Positions 1-11,754 of a stretch of 64,000 nt of DNA are shown in pieces. The translations under genes and the position numbers were made by a program. The stretch's first letter is position 1, and every line of letters begins with the position of its first letter. The notes below the pieces were generated by a model that saw only the letters and a program-made list of their open reading frames with translations, was not told the DNA's origin and ran no database searches. This DNA comes from Bryoerythrophyllum caledonicum (lineage: Eukaryota; Streptophyta; Bryopsida; Pottiales; Pottiaceae): the NCBI GenBank assembly GCA_963971425.1, contig OZ020519.1:4232028-4296027 (forward strand), in the 5' to 3' direction.

Positions 1-707
1 TGATGATATAGATTAGTGTTTAAAGTTATCGTATATTGGTGATGAAAATTGTGGACTTTGGAGGGTATATTACTTTATCCACCAATAAATTCTTGCAAGA
101 ATTTATGTACTTTGGATAAAAGAGGTTCACATGTGCACTAGGTCAATGGCTTTGCATTGACTTATCATATGTGAAGAAAACATTTACAGAAGAGAAGAAG
201 AACTCCAATCCCCGAAGGAGACCGGCATGAATGTAGTGTTTGTTCATTCTCTTCACTAAGCATAAGGCCAAAAACATTTACACATGATTAGTGATGATTT
301 TTTTACTTTTGTCTACTTGATTGTATACAAAAATGATCCAAATTATATGAAGTAAAACAAAAAATTTGTATGCGATGAGAGAGATCAATAATCACAAAAG
401 AATGAAGAATCTCTTAAAGACAAATTTCAAACAAAATTACAAACCAAAATCATTTTGCATGTGTATGAAATACAACATAGTATGCGGCATGGTATACATT
501 GTATTTTAGTGTATTTTGTCTTGTATTCCTAGCTTTTCCATGAGTTCTATAACTCCAAATCATGATGTGATTTTTGCAGAGTGTTCATGTAATGTGTGCA
601 CAAATCTGAACTTCAAATTTCACAACTAACTCCTTATGGATTTTATACAAATTAGGTTTTAACACCTCCAGAGTCCCATTTTGGGTCTCATGGGCACTGA
701 AGGGTTA
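1..707. repeat. TTAA-flanked repeat, copy 1 (left end cut by window)
   Basis: This stretch is a diverged direct copy of 5426-6206: both share the run around 20-180 (GTGGACTTTGGAGGGTAT and the following AGGTTCACATGTGCACTAGG), the AAATTTCAAACAAAATTAC run, and an end reading GGCACT-AAGGGTTAA. The second copy is bounded by TTAA on both sides with inverted ends (TTAAYCCTTTAG...), so this looks like a short non-autonomous DNA element whose left end lies outside the window. It carries an 82-bp insertion (189-270) that copy 2 lacks. No coding content was recognised. Confidence 0.75.
189..270 (-). mobile_element. 5'-truncated SINE (3' tail fragment) with target duplication
   Basis: The 82 bp match, in reverse complement, the last ~80 bp of the SINE at 50448-50801, including the GTTCATTCTCTTCACTAAGC run and the terminal hairpin. 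It is bracketed by a perfect 12-bp direct repeat AAAACATTTACA at 177-188 and 271-282. The paralogous repeat at 5426-6206 has an empty site here (GAAAACATTTATTC). This is the signature of a 5'-truncated retroposed copy. It resembles the SINE tail more closely than the LINE tail, but either parent is possible. Confidence 0.88.
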
Positions 708-795
708 ATACAACCTAGGAGAAGAAACCAAGTCAGTTGGTCTATGTTTTTGCACGAGAAGAACGCCTGAGTATTGAGGCTGCTCCACACCAAAT

Positions 796-1290
796 CCAAG
801 GTCGAGAGTCCGTCGGTTTCCACCAATGAGATTGCTTGAATGGCCAAAGTCCGGCCTCTCGGCCTTCACACCAAAGGCCAAAGTCCAAAGGTTGTCGATT
901 TCCAATGTGCTTACATGGCAGTACTTTTGGAGAGTTTGGCGCGAAGGCAACGGACTCCCGAGCATAAACTTAGGTCGCAGTTTTTAGTCGATCTAAACTT
1001 CCTTCAAGAGTCCGTCGATGATTTCAATAAAATAATCAAAATCTGACAAGATCTGGACCATTAGATGAAAGATGCCAAATTTTTTGGTTGATTTTTTTGG
1101 TTGATTTTTTTGGTTGATTTTTTTTGGCGTAATGATATGGAGTTCAGACTTCGGACTTGGGCTTTGGGCTTTCACAGTAGAGCCGCCCAAAGGCTTCAAT
1201 ATATGTATATTTTGATGTTTTTTTTAAATCCAAAAGTTAGGACTCTCGCAATAGTTTGGGCAGAAATTTTGACGGACGGACTCTCGACTT
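796..1290. repeat. Foldback element upstream of TIP41 gene
   Basis: An inverted repeat of about 18 bp bounds this interval: CCAAGGTCGAGAGTCCGTC at 796-814 and its near reverse complement GACGGACTCTCGACTTGG at about 1273-1290. Further AGTCCGTC and GGACTC copies lie inside (near 950 and 1008). It sits 170 bp upstream of the TIP41-like start codon and so overlaps the likely promoter. It may be a MITE-like element; no target duplication was resolved. Confidence 0.45.
1081..1126. repeat. Tandem T-rich 15-bp repeat
   Basis: Three to four copies of a TTGGTTGATTTTTTT unit, inside the foldback interval upstream of the TIP41-like gene. A GAGAGA/CACACA microsatellite follows at about 1399-1440, immediately upstream of the start codon, where a 5' untranslated region is expected. 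Confidence 0.8.
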
Positions 1291-1459
1291 GGCCCAGAAG
1301 CGTCCCTTAGAAGGGTATCAACCGGTGCCGGGATCCTGGTATCAGACTAGTATTGCCCGAGTATCGATTGTTCGAGCAGAAACTGAGTTGATGGATCGGA
1401 GAGAGAGCGAGAGAGACAGACACACAAACACACACACATAGACAGAGAAGTGAGTGGTG

Positions 1460-4121
1460 ATGGCGTGTGAGAAGTGCAATGTGGCGGAGCAGCTAGACCA
1501 GGTGACGACGCAGGAGGCGGACGGCCTGGAGGACGAGGAGTCGCTGCGCCGCAATGCGCTCAAGGCCACGGGCGCCGAGCTCATCCAGGGCGACAGCGAG
1601 GGCGTCAACGGGATCCGCGTCTCTGGATGGTGCATCCGCACTCGCAAGGCGCCCATTCTCAAGATGGGGCCCCGGGAGACGTGAGCCATCATCTCCATTC
1701 CATTTCATTCTAATTTGCTCTTGAAAAGGTCTAGGGTTTTTGCCTTGCTGCGAGAACGAGAGTGATGTTCATGAATTGAGATTTTTTTGATGTAGCGGGG
1801 GGTTGATGTTGATTAATGGAGATGGCCAGTGCCATCGATTGGGTTTGGATAGGTTCTTCAATACGAATTGATATTGTTTGAGATGTCGTTGATATTATCG
1901 AGGGTTTCAGGGTTCAGGGCTGCTTTCTAGCATGGGATTGAGGATTGGTGTCGATCTGGGCGTGGATTTGAGACGGCTAGTGACATTGATTGGGTTCCTA
2001 AGAGTGGTGGATGTTGTGGGAGTTGGATTCATTCATTTTATAAGAGAGGAGACACGTACTGTGATTTTTGAAGAGTATGGAGAGTTGATACGATGTTTGT
2101 GGATGTTTAGTTTGTGTTTTTAAGCCGATTTAAGCTATGAAGGAGTGTGATGACGAGAGTGGTGGGGTGTAATGAGTGCAGGTGGGAGAAAGTGCTGGGC
2201 ACCACGCACTTGCCGCAGATGGTGTTCGGCGACAATTTTCTCGAGCTTGTGCACGAGGCTACCGGGTTGAAGATCCACTTCAACGCCCTGGATGCTCTGC
2301 GGGGCTGGCGCCAGGAGAGCCTCCCTCCGGTTCAGATTCCTGCCGCTGCTAAGTGGAAGAGTCGTACGTACGATTTGTTACACCTGCAAATTGATCAGCC
2401 TATTGTTCGCATGGGGCTCTGTTTAGCAGTGACCGAGTTTTGTTTTGGCTTTGTGAAGCCATCCAGGATGTTTTTGTGGTTACTAATCTGGCTTGATATT
2501 CAGAAGCTTGATCTTAGGTTATGAGGATGACCTGCTCTTTGGTTTTTGTGGTGCAGGAAGCCAGTTGAACAAGTGATATTGGACTATGACTACACTTTCA
2601 CAACGCCATACGCCGGAAGCGAGTGTGTGAAGAACATCGAGGTAGATTTGATTATTTCGTCGATGTCTTGTGCTCATTTTTGTTCTAGCGCTCTTGGCAG
2701 TATCCGATGGTATCTATTGTGTGTGTCTGTAATATGGTAGTCCGTACATTTTCCGGAAAGGCAGCTTAGGTGTGATCTGAGAGCTTTTCTATTTGTGGCT
2801 TTGTTAGACTGAACAGGACGTTGGGAGTGGCACATTGGAGTGGGTGGAAAGTCAAGAACTGATCGATATGGCCGCGTTACAACAAAGGGATCCAATTTTG
2901 TTTTACGACGAGGTAATCATGTTCGTCTTAAACGAAAAACAAGTGTCATATCCTAATAAATGTCACAGTTTAGTTTCTTTTTACATCCTATCTGCTGTGT
3001 ATCCAAGTGTGAGTTTAGAGTCAGATCACAAATAGATTCGAGCTTTGTGCAGATTCAACCGTGATATTACAAACAGAAAAAATCTTTGAGCAGTAACCGG
3101 AACCTGGTGGATACGTGCTACATTACCTGATGCTTTGTGCTGAGAACATGCCAATCGTGTCCCTCTCTTCTGTACATGGGTCGGTAACTGGATCGGTTAT
3201 CTTCGCCTGCTTATTTCGTGGAGGTTTATACAGGTGGTGTTGTATGAAGACGAGTTGGATGATAATGGGATCTCTCTTTTGACTGCCAAAGTGGTATGTT
3301 ATCGATCCTGTTGATGTTTGGTTCGTTGTTTTGTGTTTTCATCTGTCCAAATTTAGATTCCCTTACTGAATATGCGGGTACTTGTCACAGAGAGTAATGC
3401 CTAGCTGCTGGTTTCTCTTGCTGCGCTTTTGGGTAAGCCTCATCAGATTGTTTGAATGCTTTTTTGTGACCGTTGCATAATGATAACTTCTCCTAGTCTG
3501 TTCTGATTTTGCACAAATTATTTGTATCTCATTTCCTTGTGCACCTTTAGCAATTAAGATTCGACATGCTTGTCCACCTTTGCATAGCCATATGCCGTCT
3601 TAGTCATGAACACAATGCATGATAGTTGCCGCTAATTTCTGTGGGCAGATGCGGGTTGATGGAGCTCTCATGAGACTCAGAGACACGCGGATGTTTTGTC
3701 GAATCCAAAGTGGTTCTTCGGCATTTCCCGTGGTCATCAGGGAGCGCAATATCAAAGAGGACACTTTCGAGTCCTTGGTTTCGGTACGTGGCGATGTTTT
3801 TATTTGATCCTTAATTGTGCATGTGAAAAGGTTTTGCACCAATGACATTTTTTTGGTAATATTCTTGAATCAATTTCCATTCTGTGTTTGTTGGCCGACT
3901 CCCTAGTTTTGAATATGTTCCAAGTGCAGCGTTGACCTTGTTGTTTTTTGATTGTTCAATATGAGAAGAATTTGAATGATATGGAATACTTGTGGGTGTG
4001 TTTGCAGAAAGGTTATCCTCAAGATTCCGCCATGTACAATGACCCGACTGTATCAGGCGGGAGACTGAAACAGAAAGGCCACATTTGTGAGAAATTGACA
4101 ATGAAGTCGACCTTCAAATAG
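1460..4121 (+). CDS. TIP41L: TIP41-like protein (PP2A regulator), 8 exons
   Basis: Proposed join: 1460-1680, 2182-2367, 2557-2641, 2817-2912, 3234-3293, 3391-3432, 3649-3783, 4008-4121; 312 codons plus a TAG stop. Every intron is GT-AG and every junction keeps frame. The family binds TAP42/PP2A components and tunes phosphatase activity in TOR signalling (family knowledge). Recognisable TIP41 blocks are VSGWCIRTRKAPIL, WEKVLGTTHLPQMVFGD, KPVEQVILDYDYTFTTPY, LFYDEVVLYEDELDDNGIS, VMPSCWFLLLRFWMRVDG and DTRMFCRI. The length is near that of known plant homologues (about 290 residues). The start is the first ATG of exon 1 (MACEKCNVAEQ). The least certain junction is exon 2/3, where the donor at 2368 was chosen because it restores KSRTKPVEQV. 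Exons are more GC-rich than the introns and flanks. The gene looks intact. Confidence 0.93.
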
Positions 4122-5425
4122 CTCAAGGTTATCTCTGTTGCGGTCTTTGAAATGCTGAGGTAGTTCACTCACCTGCTATGGTGCTTCTGCTAGTATGAAT
4201 CATATGGCCAATTATGTTACATCTTCACAAATATGTTCAGCCAATTCAGGGTAGAGCTAAGGCATCCTTTTGCACAGTATTAGAGATGTGGACGCATATT
4301 CTGTGAACAAGCCATCTACATATTCCCTACCTTTTTCTCATCATTTAATCTATTGTCTGTACAAATCATCGTCATCAGGAAAGCATGAAATGACCCGTTT
4401 TGATTCGGATGTTGTTGCAAAATCTTTGGTTCATTTGAGTTTTTAAAAGGTTACCCAAAGTTTCTTCAAAATACCTTCTCTTTTTTATCTTAATACAGGT
4501 ATTTTTTCACTCTTGCTAGTTATTATTTGTTCACTCTTGCTAGTTATTATTACATCATTGGAAGAGTTTGGTGGTCTCTCAACTAGAATCCTTGCTATGA
4601 TATGTTGGTCCATTACTGCCCACTTTTCCAATATTGTCTACTTCTACACCCTTCCTAGCCCTTAGGAGGAAGTCTAGGAAGGGTATAGAAGTGGATTGTA
4701 TCAAAAAAGTGAGCATGTATCTTATGTATGAAAGAGTTTGGTGGTCTCCAAACTCAAGTTAGAAGTAGTTTTTGCACATGTGAGAAGACAGGAGAGGTCA
4801 TGTTTTACCATGAATCTTAATATTAAAATAAATTATCTTAATATTTCTTGAAGACTTGTTTTCAACCTCTTTAATATGATAAGTTTTTTAAACCAAAAAA
4901 ATGTCGCAATGGCGAGGTGTTAGATAATAGTTAATATTACATTTTGAACCCAAATGTTGTATTGTTGAGGTTTTATTAAATGCACAGTAATAGATGTGTA
5001 AAGGTTGCCAAAAAGTATCTATGAGAAAATAAAGTTGCTAAGAAGTATCTACAATAAAAAAAGAAAAGGTTGCCAAAAATTATCATTGAGTAAGAAAGAT
5101 CCTAATCTATGATGCACATGTTTCCAATGCATTTATCCCCTTTATAATATGACAAAGTGTGGGTCTCAAAGTGTCACAATATCAAAGTGTCATAGTTGTA
5201 TTATAGTGGGAGTTTAAGACTACAAAGTTTAGTCGCACGAAAATGTGTCATACAATCAAGGTTGTTTTATAATGGAGTGTTGTAATAAAGAAGTTAGATT
5301 GTATTTGGGTAATAATCTTGATGCAATGAACTGACAACTTGGAAGTTAGAATCAACACATATTTGGACACTGTACTTAATTCCTCGGTCATTTTTAAAAA
5401 CTCCCTTCAATGTGACATCCAATTG
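4122..5425. other. Downstream region of TIP41-like gene, no gene seen
   Basis: The 3' untranslated region and AT-rich spacer. Apart from the foldback at 4600-4715 and the direct repeat TTCACTCTTGCTAGTTATTA near 4506 and 4530, no coding sequence, RNA gene or promoter could be supported. Confidence 0.5.
4600..4715. repeat. Imperfect foldback with 18-bp hairpin
   Basis: Arms at 4641-4658 (CTTCTACACCCTTCCTAG) and 4674-4691 are reverse complements with one mismatch and a 15-base loop. Weaker pairing extends outward (CCCACTTTTCC against the complement of AAAAAAGTGAG), giving a ~110-bp foldback. It interrupts a repeat whose halves read TTTGGTGGTCTCTCAACT (near 4566) and TTTGGTGGTCTCCAAACT (near 4737). 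The same motif recurs in the fifth intron of the DA2-like gene near 9900. Probably a nested MITE about 500 bp downstream of the TIP41-like stop. Confidence 0.6.
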
Positions 5426-6206
5426 TTAATCCTTTAGCACTCATATCATGTTTATCCAAAACCTAGATATGTGCTGATTTTTTTTCTTTGAGCTAACTTT
5501 GATGGAAATATAATGCCTAATTTTAATATCCAACCTTATGAAATTGAATTTAAACCATGACCTAAACTTTGGGGGAAATATGCACAACACCCAACAATTG
5601 ATGGAATTCAATATAGTGTTTAAAGTTACCATATATTGGTAGTGAAAATTGTGGACTTTGGAGGGTATACATAATTATCCATCAACAGATTCTTGCGAGA
5701 GTTTTTGTACCCTGAATAAAAGTGGTTCACATGTGCACTAGGTGGATAGCTCCGCATTGACATATCATATGTGAAGAAAACATTTATTCATATTTATTGA
5801 TAATTTTTTTATGTTTGTATACAAAAATGTTTCAAACTTGTATTAAGTGAAACGGAAGTTTTGTATGCCATGAGAGATATCAACAATCACAAAGAATCTC
5901 TTGAAGACAAATTTCAAACAAAATTACAGACCATAACCATTTTGCATATGTATGAAATGCAACATGGTATGCAACATGGTATTCATTGTATTTTAGTGTA
6001 TTTGATGTATTTTGTGTTCTATATCTAACTTTTCCATGAGTTCTAAAACTCCAAATCATGATGTGATTTTTGCAGAGTGTTCATGTAATGAGTGCACAAA
6101 TCTAAACTTCAAATTTCACAACCTAATCCCTCATGGATTACATGCAAATTGAGTTTTAAACACCTCAAGAGTCCCATTTTGGATCTCGTAGGCACTAAAG
6201 GGTTAA
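5426..6206. repeat. TTAA-flanked repeat, copy 2 (complete)
   Basis: A 781-bp element from TTAA at 5426-5429 to TTAA at 6203-6206. The left end reads TTAATCCTTTAGCAC and the right end GGCACTAAAGGGTTAA, forming a short inverted repeat. It is a paralogue of 1-707 and preserves the empty site for the retroposed insertion found there. No transposase was seen. The TTAA boundary resembles piggyBac-type duplication (family knowledge), but assignment needs an autonomous copy. Confidence 0.7.
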
Positions 6207-6360
6207 GTCTTATGGTAAGTTTAGCAACTTAACAATCTCAATTTGGACTTAATCCACCTACTACCATACACCATGGTCACTTTCGTACATAATTAATTCA
6301 AAATGTAATTTTGATCGAAAATATATTTTTTTTTGTCTAAGTGATTACCCGTGTGATGTA

Positions 6361-6462
6361 AGGTGCTACCCCTATAATGCATAGGTGCTACCCCTATAAT
6401 GCATAGGTGATACCCCTATAATACGTAGGTGATACCCCTGTAATACATAGGTGGTACCCATT
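6361..6462. repeat. 22-bp minisatellite, about 4.6 copies
   Basis: A tandem unit AGGTGCTACCCCTATAATGCAT drifts to AGGTGATACCCC and ends AGGTGGTACCCATTGTGTCC. A diverged version of the same series, also ending GGTGGTACCCATTGTGTCC, occurs at 42960-43050, so the array belongs to a dispersed element rather than arising locally. Confidence 0.85.
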
Positions 6463-6960
6463 GTGTCCGAAACATTGTGTCAAAGAAAAATAATTCTTTC
6501 GACATAGAGGTGTTGAAAGCAACCACTAGGTACAGTATTTCACAAAGAAGAGGCTGAGACAAGTATATCCTCTCTTGAAGAATGCGCGTCGTAGCTCAAA
6601 GAAAGAGCTAATCAAGTGCCACGTTAGCAGGCTTTAAAAAGAAGCTTCTGTGCCTACACTGCCAGCTGGCAAAAAACAGAATGGAATTCCTTGAAACGGG
6701 CCTTTGAATCTGTTTGGTGGCTATTGTGGACAAGGAATCCAATTATTTTTCTTTAAAATAATATGGAGTCAACTACTGAAATGTAGGTGCATATGTAGAA
6801 CGAATTGTAAGCAAAACATTGGTGAACATGACAGCAAGACTATGCTCCAGATTCGCCATCACCTCAGAAGGATTGCAGTGTGTCCAAACAAGCCTCCAGA
6901 GCTGCTTCATTAGTTAATCCTTCAAGGCCTACGAGGGTGACTAGGCGTGGGAGAATCTAC

Positions 6961-7142
6961 GAGGTACATTTCATCAAGAGGTACATTTCATCATGAGGTA
7001 CATTTCGTCACGAGGTACATTTCATCACAACCCCACCTCACATAAATTGCAGCAGCTCGTCGATGCTTACATCGATTTTCGTGGCACTGGTCCCATCTTC
7101 CTCCACCTCTTCATCATAGTTGAAGTCTTTCATAGAGGTGGC
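6961..7142. repeat. Fragment of a TTAA-type repeat with 17-bp tandem amplification
   Basis: Four copies of GAGGTACATTTCATCAA-like 17-mers occupy 6961-7028. The continuation to about 7140 matches the reverse complement of 40800-40930 (shared GATGCTT, GGTCCCATCTTCCTCCACCTC-like wording and the GGTACATTTCATC core). So one internal segment of that repeat family has been tandemly amplified here. Confidence 0.65.
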
Positions 7143-8301
7143 TTGTAGCATTTGCTATCAAGATTATCGTGCCAAAACGATCCAAAAAATGGTTGTTTGT
7201 CTTTAATGATAAGGCCTTGCACGCGGCCTTGAAAAATCTATGAATGTAAAAGACCAGTTGTGCAAAAAGTGAACATCATTTACATGGAGGGTACATTTCA
7301 CCGTTGACTTTTTTTCACAAAAATCATTGTAGTTCGTTAATGCCCGAACCAATTGGAGATCGGGAAGATGCGTTTGATGGAGAAAAGCAAGGTGCATTGC
7401 CGCTACAACTAGTGCAAATCAATCCAACGGTTCAATCAATGGTGGCTCCCAAAAACCGGTCCCATCAACCAAAATGGTAGTCCCTTCATCGTTAAAGGGT
7501 TAAGCATCTACAATGCCACAGCACGTGGCACGCTGTGAGTGGCCAGTAGATGCCCACTGCCAACTGCCCAAGCGCAATAGCCCCCGCCAGTCTCCCTCCG
7601 CCACGTCACTCCCCCGCCGCCACCTTGGCATGCCCAGAACCCAAAAGACTTGCCACCCGCGACGGTTGGTTACGCGCTCGGTTGCGCTCCCGGTTCAGGG
7701 GGTTCCCTTCGGACGGCGCCCGGTTCCCCGCGCGGTTGCGGTAACGTGCCCCTTCTCTCTGCGCCTGATATGCAACCAGTGTCCCGCTGAAGCAGAGGCC
7801 TTTTTCTTGAGTTGGACAGGCAAGGTCGGCGCAGAATTTCAAGGTGGGGCCTTGACAGTGATGTAAGCATTCTCCCTCATTCGCTTTTCCCAATCTGAAG
7901 CTCTCATCGTTTGGGGTGTGTGAGAATTTGATGCAGTTTAGGGAATGTCGGATTGAGCCTGAGAGCGTTGTTTTCGTGTGGCAGTTTGTGTGGTGTTTTT
8001 TTTTTTTTTATGGTACCAGTGTAACTGCTGGAAACTCGGATTTTGTTTCATGGTCTTTCGTGTGGGATTTGCAGAGAGAGGTTTGAAATCCTCACATTGT
8101 CATCACATCAATTGGTTGACGCGATAGTTGAGAGTGATATGTGTATGTTGATGGGCTTTCATTAGGAGGTGTGATTTGTGGAGAAGCTTGAGCACGAATT
8201 GTGGTGTCATGTGTTTGTGTTTGCAGGCTTTCCTTCGGAGAAGAAGGAAGTGAGTAGTAGTAGTACTCGATTTCTGCTGCTGTGTGCGTCCATCCAGGGC
8301 C
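7143..8301. other. Upstream region of DA2-like gene
   Basis: Holds a TTAA-type end (AAAGGGTTAA, TTAA at 7500-7503) and then a GC-rich stretch (7510-7870) that is probably promoter or 5' untranslated sequence of the DA2-like gene. Reading frames here lack family motifs and I do not call a gene. An intron in the 5' untranslated region ending at the CAG at 8224-8226 is possible but unproven. Confidence 0.4.
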
Positions 8302-11140
8302 ATGGGAAACAAAATGACGCGCCGGTGCTCCACCGTGGATGAGCGCTACACTCGCCCCCAAGGCTTGTATCCTCAGCGCGACGTCGACCAGAAGAAACTG
8401 CGCCGCCTCATCATCGACTCCAAACTCGCCCCGTGCTTCCCTGGCGAAGACGAAACCAGCGCCGACTCTGAAGAATGCCCCATTTGCTTTCTGGTAAAAA
8501 TAAAAAATAAATATAAAAACTCTTCTATAGTTTAGTTCTTGGATGTGGCAAAAGCTGACATGAGGACGATGGTTGTTGTGGTTGGATTTTACAGTACTAT
8601 CCGAGTCTGAATCGGTCAAAATGCTGTTCGAAAAGCGTGTGCACAGGTGAAACCTCCCCTCCTTTTGGATGTGACCTTACGCCTCATAATCTGGGTGCAC
8701 GTCAAGTTGATGTGAGTGCAATAAATTTATGGTATTCTTCCTAACTTGGGGGTATATGGTGTGTGTCCTCAGAGTGTTTTCTGCAGATGAAGTCTCCACG
8801 TGCAGCTCGATCAACACCGTAAGCAACAAACTTGTCCATTTTATGTGCATCATGTCAAGTTACCATGTCAGATCATGCATTGTTCTGCTGCTCGTTTTCA
8901 TGTGCTGATGACCACGGCATTGTAGTTGCAGGTGCCCCTTCTGCAAGTCTCACAACTACGCTGTGGATTACCGAGGAAGCAAGACGCTGGAAGAGAAGGG
9001 CATCGAGGCTGCTGTAAGTTGGATCTGTTCCTCAATAACACCATTAATACTCAAAGTTTACACTTTTGGTATGAATACTGTTGTCTTCTCTAACATTACA
9101 CTGTGAATTGTGGGCCCGGGTGGCGATCTCCAATCTCTTTTTGAGTGTACAATTTGAAGTAGCAGATGACTGTAATTGTCTGATATGTGGTGATCCTGTT
9201 TTTATAGGAGGAGCAGAAGTTCATCGAAGCGAAGATTCGGATGCGGAAGCAGGAGCTTCTGGAGGACGAAGAGAGGGAGCAGCGGAAGGAGGAATTAGAG
9301 CGCGCCGCAACTCCTCCTCCTCCTCCTGCCCCCATCGCTACCGGTTTGGTAGAGCTGTCCGAATCCAGCTCCTCGCAACAGGTGAAGCTTCCGACTACAC
9401 CTGATATGACCCAAACTCTCTCCGATGTTCAAGCTCCGAGCTTGAACCGGGCCTGCGGGGCGCACTGTGGCGCCAGTTGCGCCAAGTGCCTGATGACGTT
9501 TCGCAAGAGACGAGTGTATGATGTGTTGGACGTGATCACTCCCCAGTCCGGGGAGCTGTTTCAAGCCAAACCTTTTCTCGGAAGGTGGCGCTCGACGTGG
9601 GGAAGCCACCACTCCCCCTTGTCCCGCAGCTTCCCCTTCCCGAGCCGGATGCCGGAATATCATTGCCGGCGTCATAGTACCAGGATCCTTGACTCTCCGT
9701 CACATTCTGATGGCCTAAAAGCTAGTAACCAGGAACTTGCGCAAGTAAGATCAGCCTAATAAAGATTTCACAGTATCTAATAATGTAACGTCATCCGAAG
9801 TTTCAATCAGTTACCTCTTTTTATTCTAATACTACTCTTTTCTCACTTTGAGCGTGGTGGTGTCTCAATTAGAATACTTATTCAGTCAATGGAAGAGCTT
9901 GGTGGTCTCTAAACTCTGGTTTGAGCCGCCTTTGAAAAGGAAGGAGAGGTCATGAATCTGACATCTCTTTCATGTCACCGATTAGCATGGTGGTGGTTAT
10001 TAAACGAGAAGTCGTGGATTGAGCAGGAGGATCAGTCGGTGACGTCGGGTTCGTGTGAGGAGGATCTGGAGTCATCGTGGGTCTGTGAGGAGTACGGGAG
10101 CGATGGAAGCCCGGCTCCCGCTCCGCAACCGCCGTTGCCTTGCAGCGAACGCGTCGTGGAACCGCCGCCGCCGCCTCCGCAGCAGCAGCAGCACCAACCC
10201 GGACTGGTGGCGCCTCGTCACAGGTGTGGATTTGAGAAATGACCAGTTAGCCCGAATTCAATCCGTCGGAGTTTTCCTCAGATTGCAGATCATGACCTGT
10301 TTTGTGCCTGCAGAGACGATGAATTCGACTTCGACTTGGAAGACATCATGGTCATGGAGGCGATCTGGCAATCCATCCAGGTATGCACACCCTGTCCCAT
10401 CTACTGTTTAGGAATTTAGAAGCCGCTACTGGTCCGTAGCCAAGTTTTGTGAGAGATATCCGCAGAGTGGTTAGGAGTTTGATCAGGCGGTGTTTGTTGC
10501 TCCTCGTATGATAAGATGCCAAGGCACTGTTTGCATTGATGGTTGTAGAATAGCGAAACCCACCTCGCATCGCCCAACTCTTAAGCGCCTAAAATGATCT
10601 GTTGGATTTCAGGACCAAGGGACGCGCCACGGGTACACCATGTCGGAGCCGCCGCGCCTGCCGCAGCCGGCGATGATGAACGAGAATGTTGGTGTTGCAG
10701 TTTCAGAATCTGCGGGATCAGAAGGTGGCAGCAGGGAGCCTCACCCCTTGAGGATGGCGCCAGGGGGGTTAGCAAGTGCGATTGCGGCGCTAGCGGAGCG
10801 GCGCGCCGTGAGAGGAGACGCCACACCGCCGAAGAAGGTGCTGCAGAACGTGAGCAGCAGCACAGGCTCGCCACCGGAGCCGGTTGATGTAGAAGTAGTG
10901 GAGAGTGATCAGCACGCGAGTTGCAGCTCAGAGGATGGCGCAAGCACCTCGGCGTCGACGTTGACGTGCGTGGCGCCCGTGAACTCACCGGTGGTGACCA
11001 TCAACCGGTGCGCGACGAACGCGGACGGAAAGGTAATGCTCCCCAAAAGCTTCGAGGAGCAGATGATGTTGGCCATGGCGCTGTCGCTTGCTGATGCCCA
11101 GTCTAGAGCGCGTGTGGAGGACATGAGTGTCTGTCTTTGA
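8302..11140 (+). CDS. DA2-like: DA2/GW2-like RING E3 ubiquitin ligase, 8 exons
   Basis: Proposed join: 8302-8493, 8595-8646, 8773-8818, 8932-9013, 9208-9744, 10012-10223, 10314-10380, 10613-11140; 571 codons. The start is [20 protein letters not shown], a block typical of DA2/GW2 proteins, followed by [16 protein letters not shown] and the [48 protein letters not shown] helical charged segment ([31 protein letters not shown]) follows. Near the C-terminus [18 protein letters not shown] and [13 protein letters not shown] match conserved DA2 patches, possibly ubiquitin-interacting helices. In flowering plants these ligases restrict organ and seed size (family knowledge). It is longer than the ~400-residue angiosperm proteins, mainly through a low-complexity middle (exons 5-6: proline, serine and glutamine runs). 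The exon 6 acceptor (10011) is the weakest junction; CAG or GAG sites a few codons downstream are also in frame. Confidence 0.9.
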
Positions 11141-11754
11141 AGCTTGAGTTTGCATCGGACTGATAGATATCTCGTGTTATGACCATCTCAGGCCAACAAC
11201 ATTAGCAATCACCAATCCATCGTCACTTGCTAATCTTCGTGGCGCGAGCGCCTCCATTTTTGCAGTCAGAGAGGTCTACATCCAACCCACACTTGGCTTT
11301 GCAATTATACAAGCCTCAAGGGAAACAAAGTAGAGGATTCAAGTGTAGATATTGATGGCTTTTTGCCACCACCTGTGAATAATTTCCACTTGAGAGCAAG
11401 TTCACAGTGAGTTGTGTAGTGTACAAACCGATCAGTCTTAGATGATGAGCTTCCTCGTACATGATCCCTTTTTGTACAGAACATGTAACGTCCCTCGACA
11501 TGAATATCCAATAATTCACGATTCTTGATTTTTGCAAACAGATATTATGAGTGAAGCTCTACAAACCTACTATTATTTGTTGATATACTGTCACTACACT
11601 AAGTTGATATTTAGTGCTTGTAACACTAATTACGAACTTGAACACTCAATGTCAATAACCCTTCTAATGTAACAAACATTAAATGCAACTTGAACATTAA
11701 TTGTCAATAGCAGTAAGTTTTGGTTGTTGTTACATTTTACATGTTGAAATTTTG
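11141..11754. other. Downstream of DA2-like gene, no gene seen
   Basis: The 3' untranslated region and AT-rich spacer. Short ORFs on the minus strand show no recognisable family and share composition with the spacer. No supported RNA gene. Confidence 0.45.

Noticed and set aside
7513-7893. Arg/Pro-rich ORFs upstream of the DA2-like gene
   Set aside because: GC-rich 5' region open in several frames on both strands; more likely promoter or leader.
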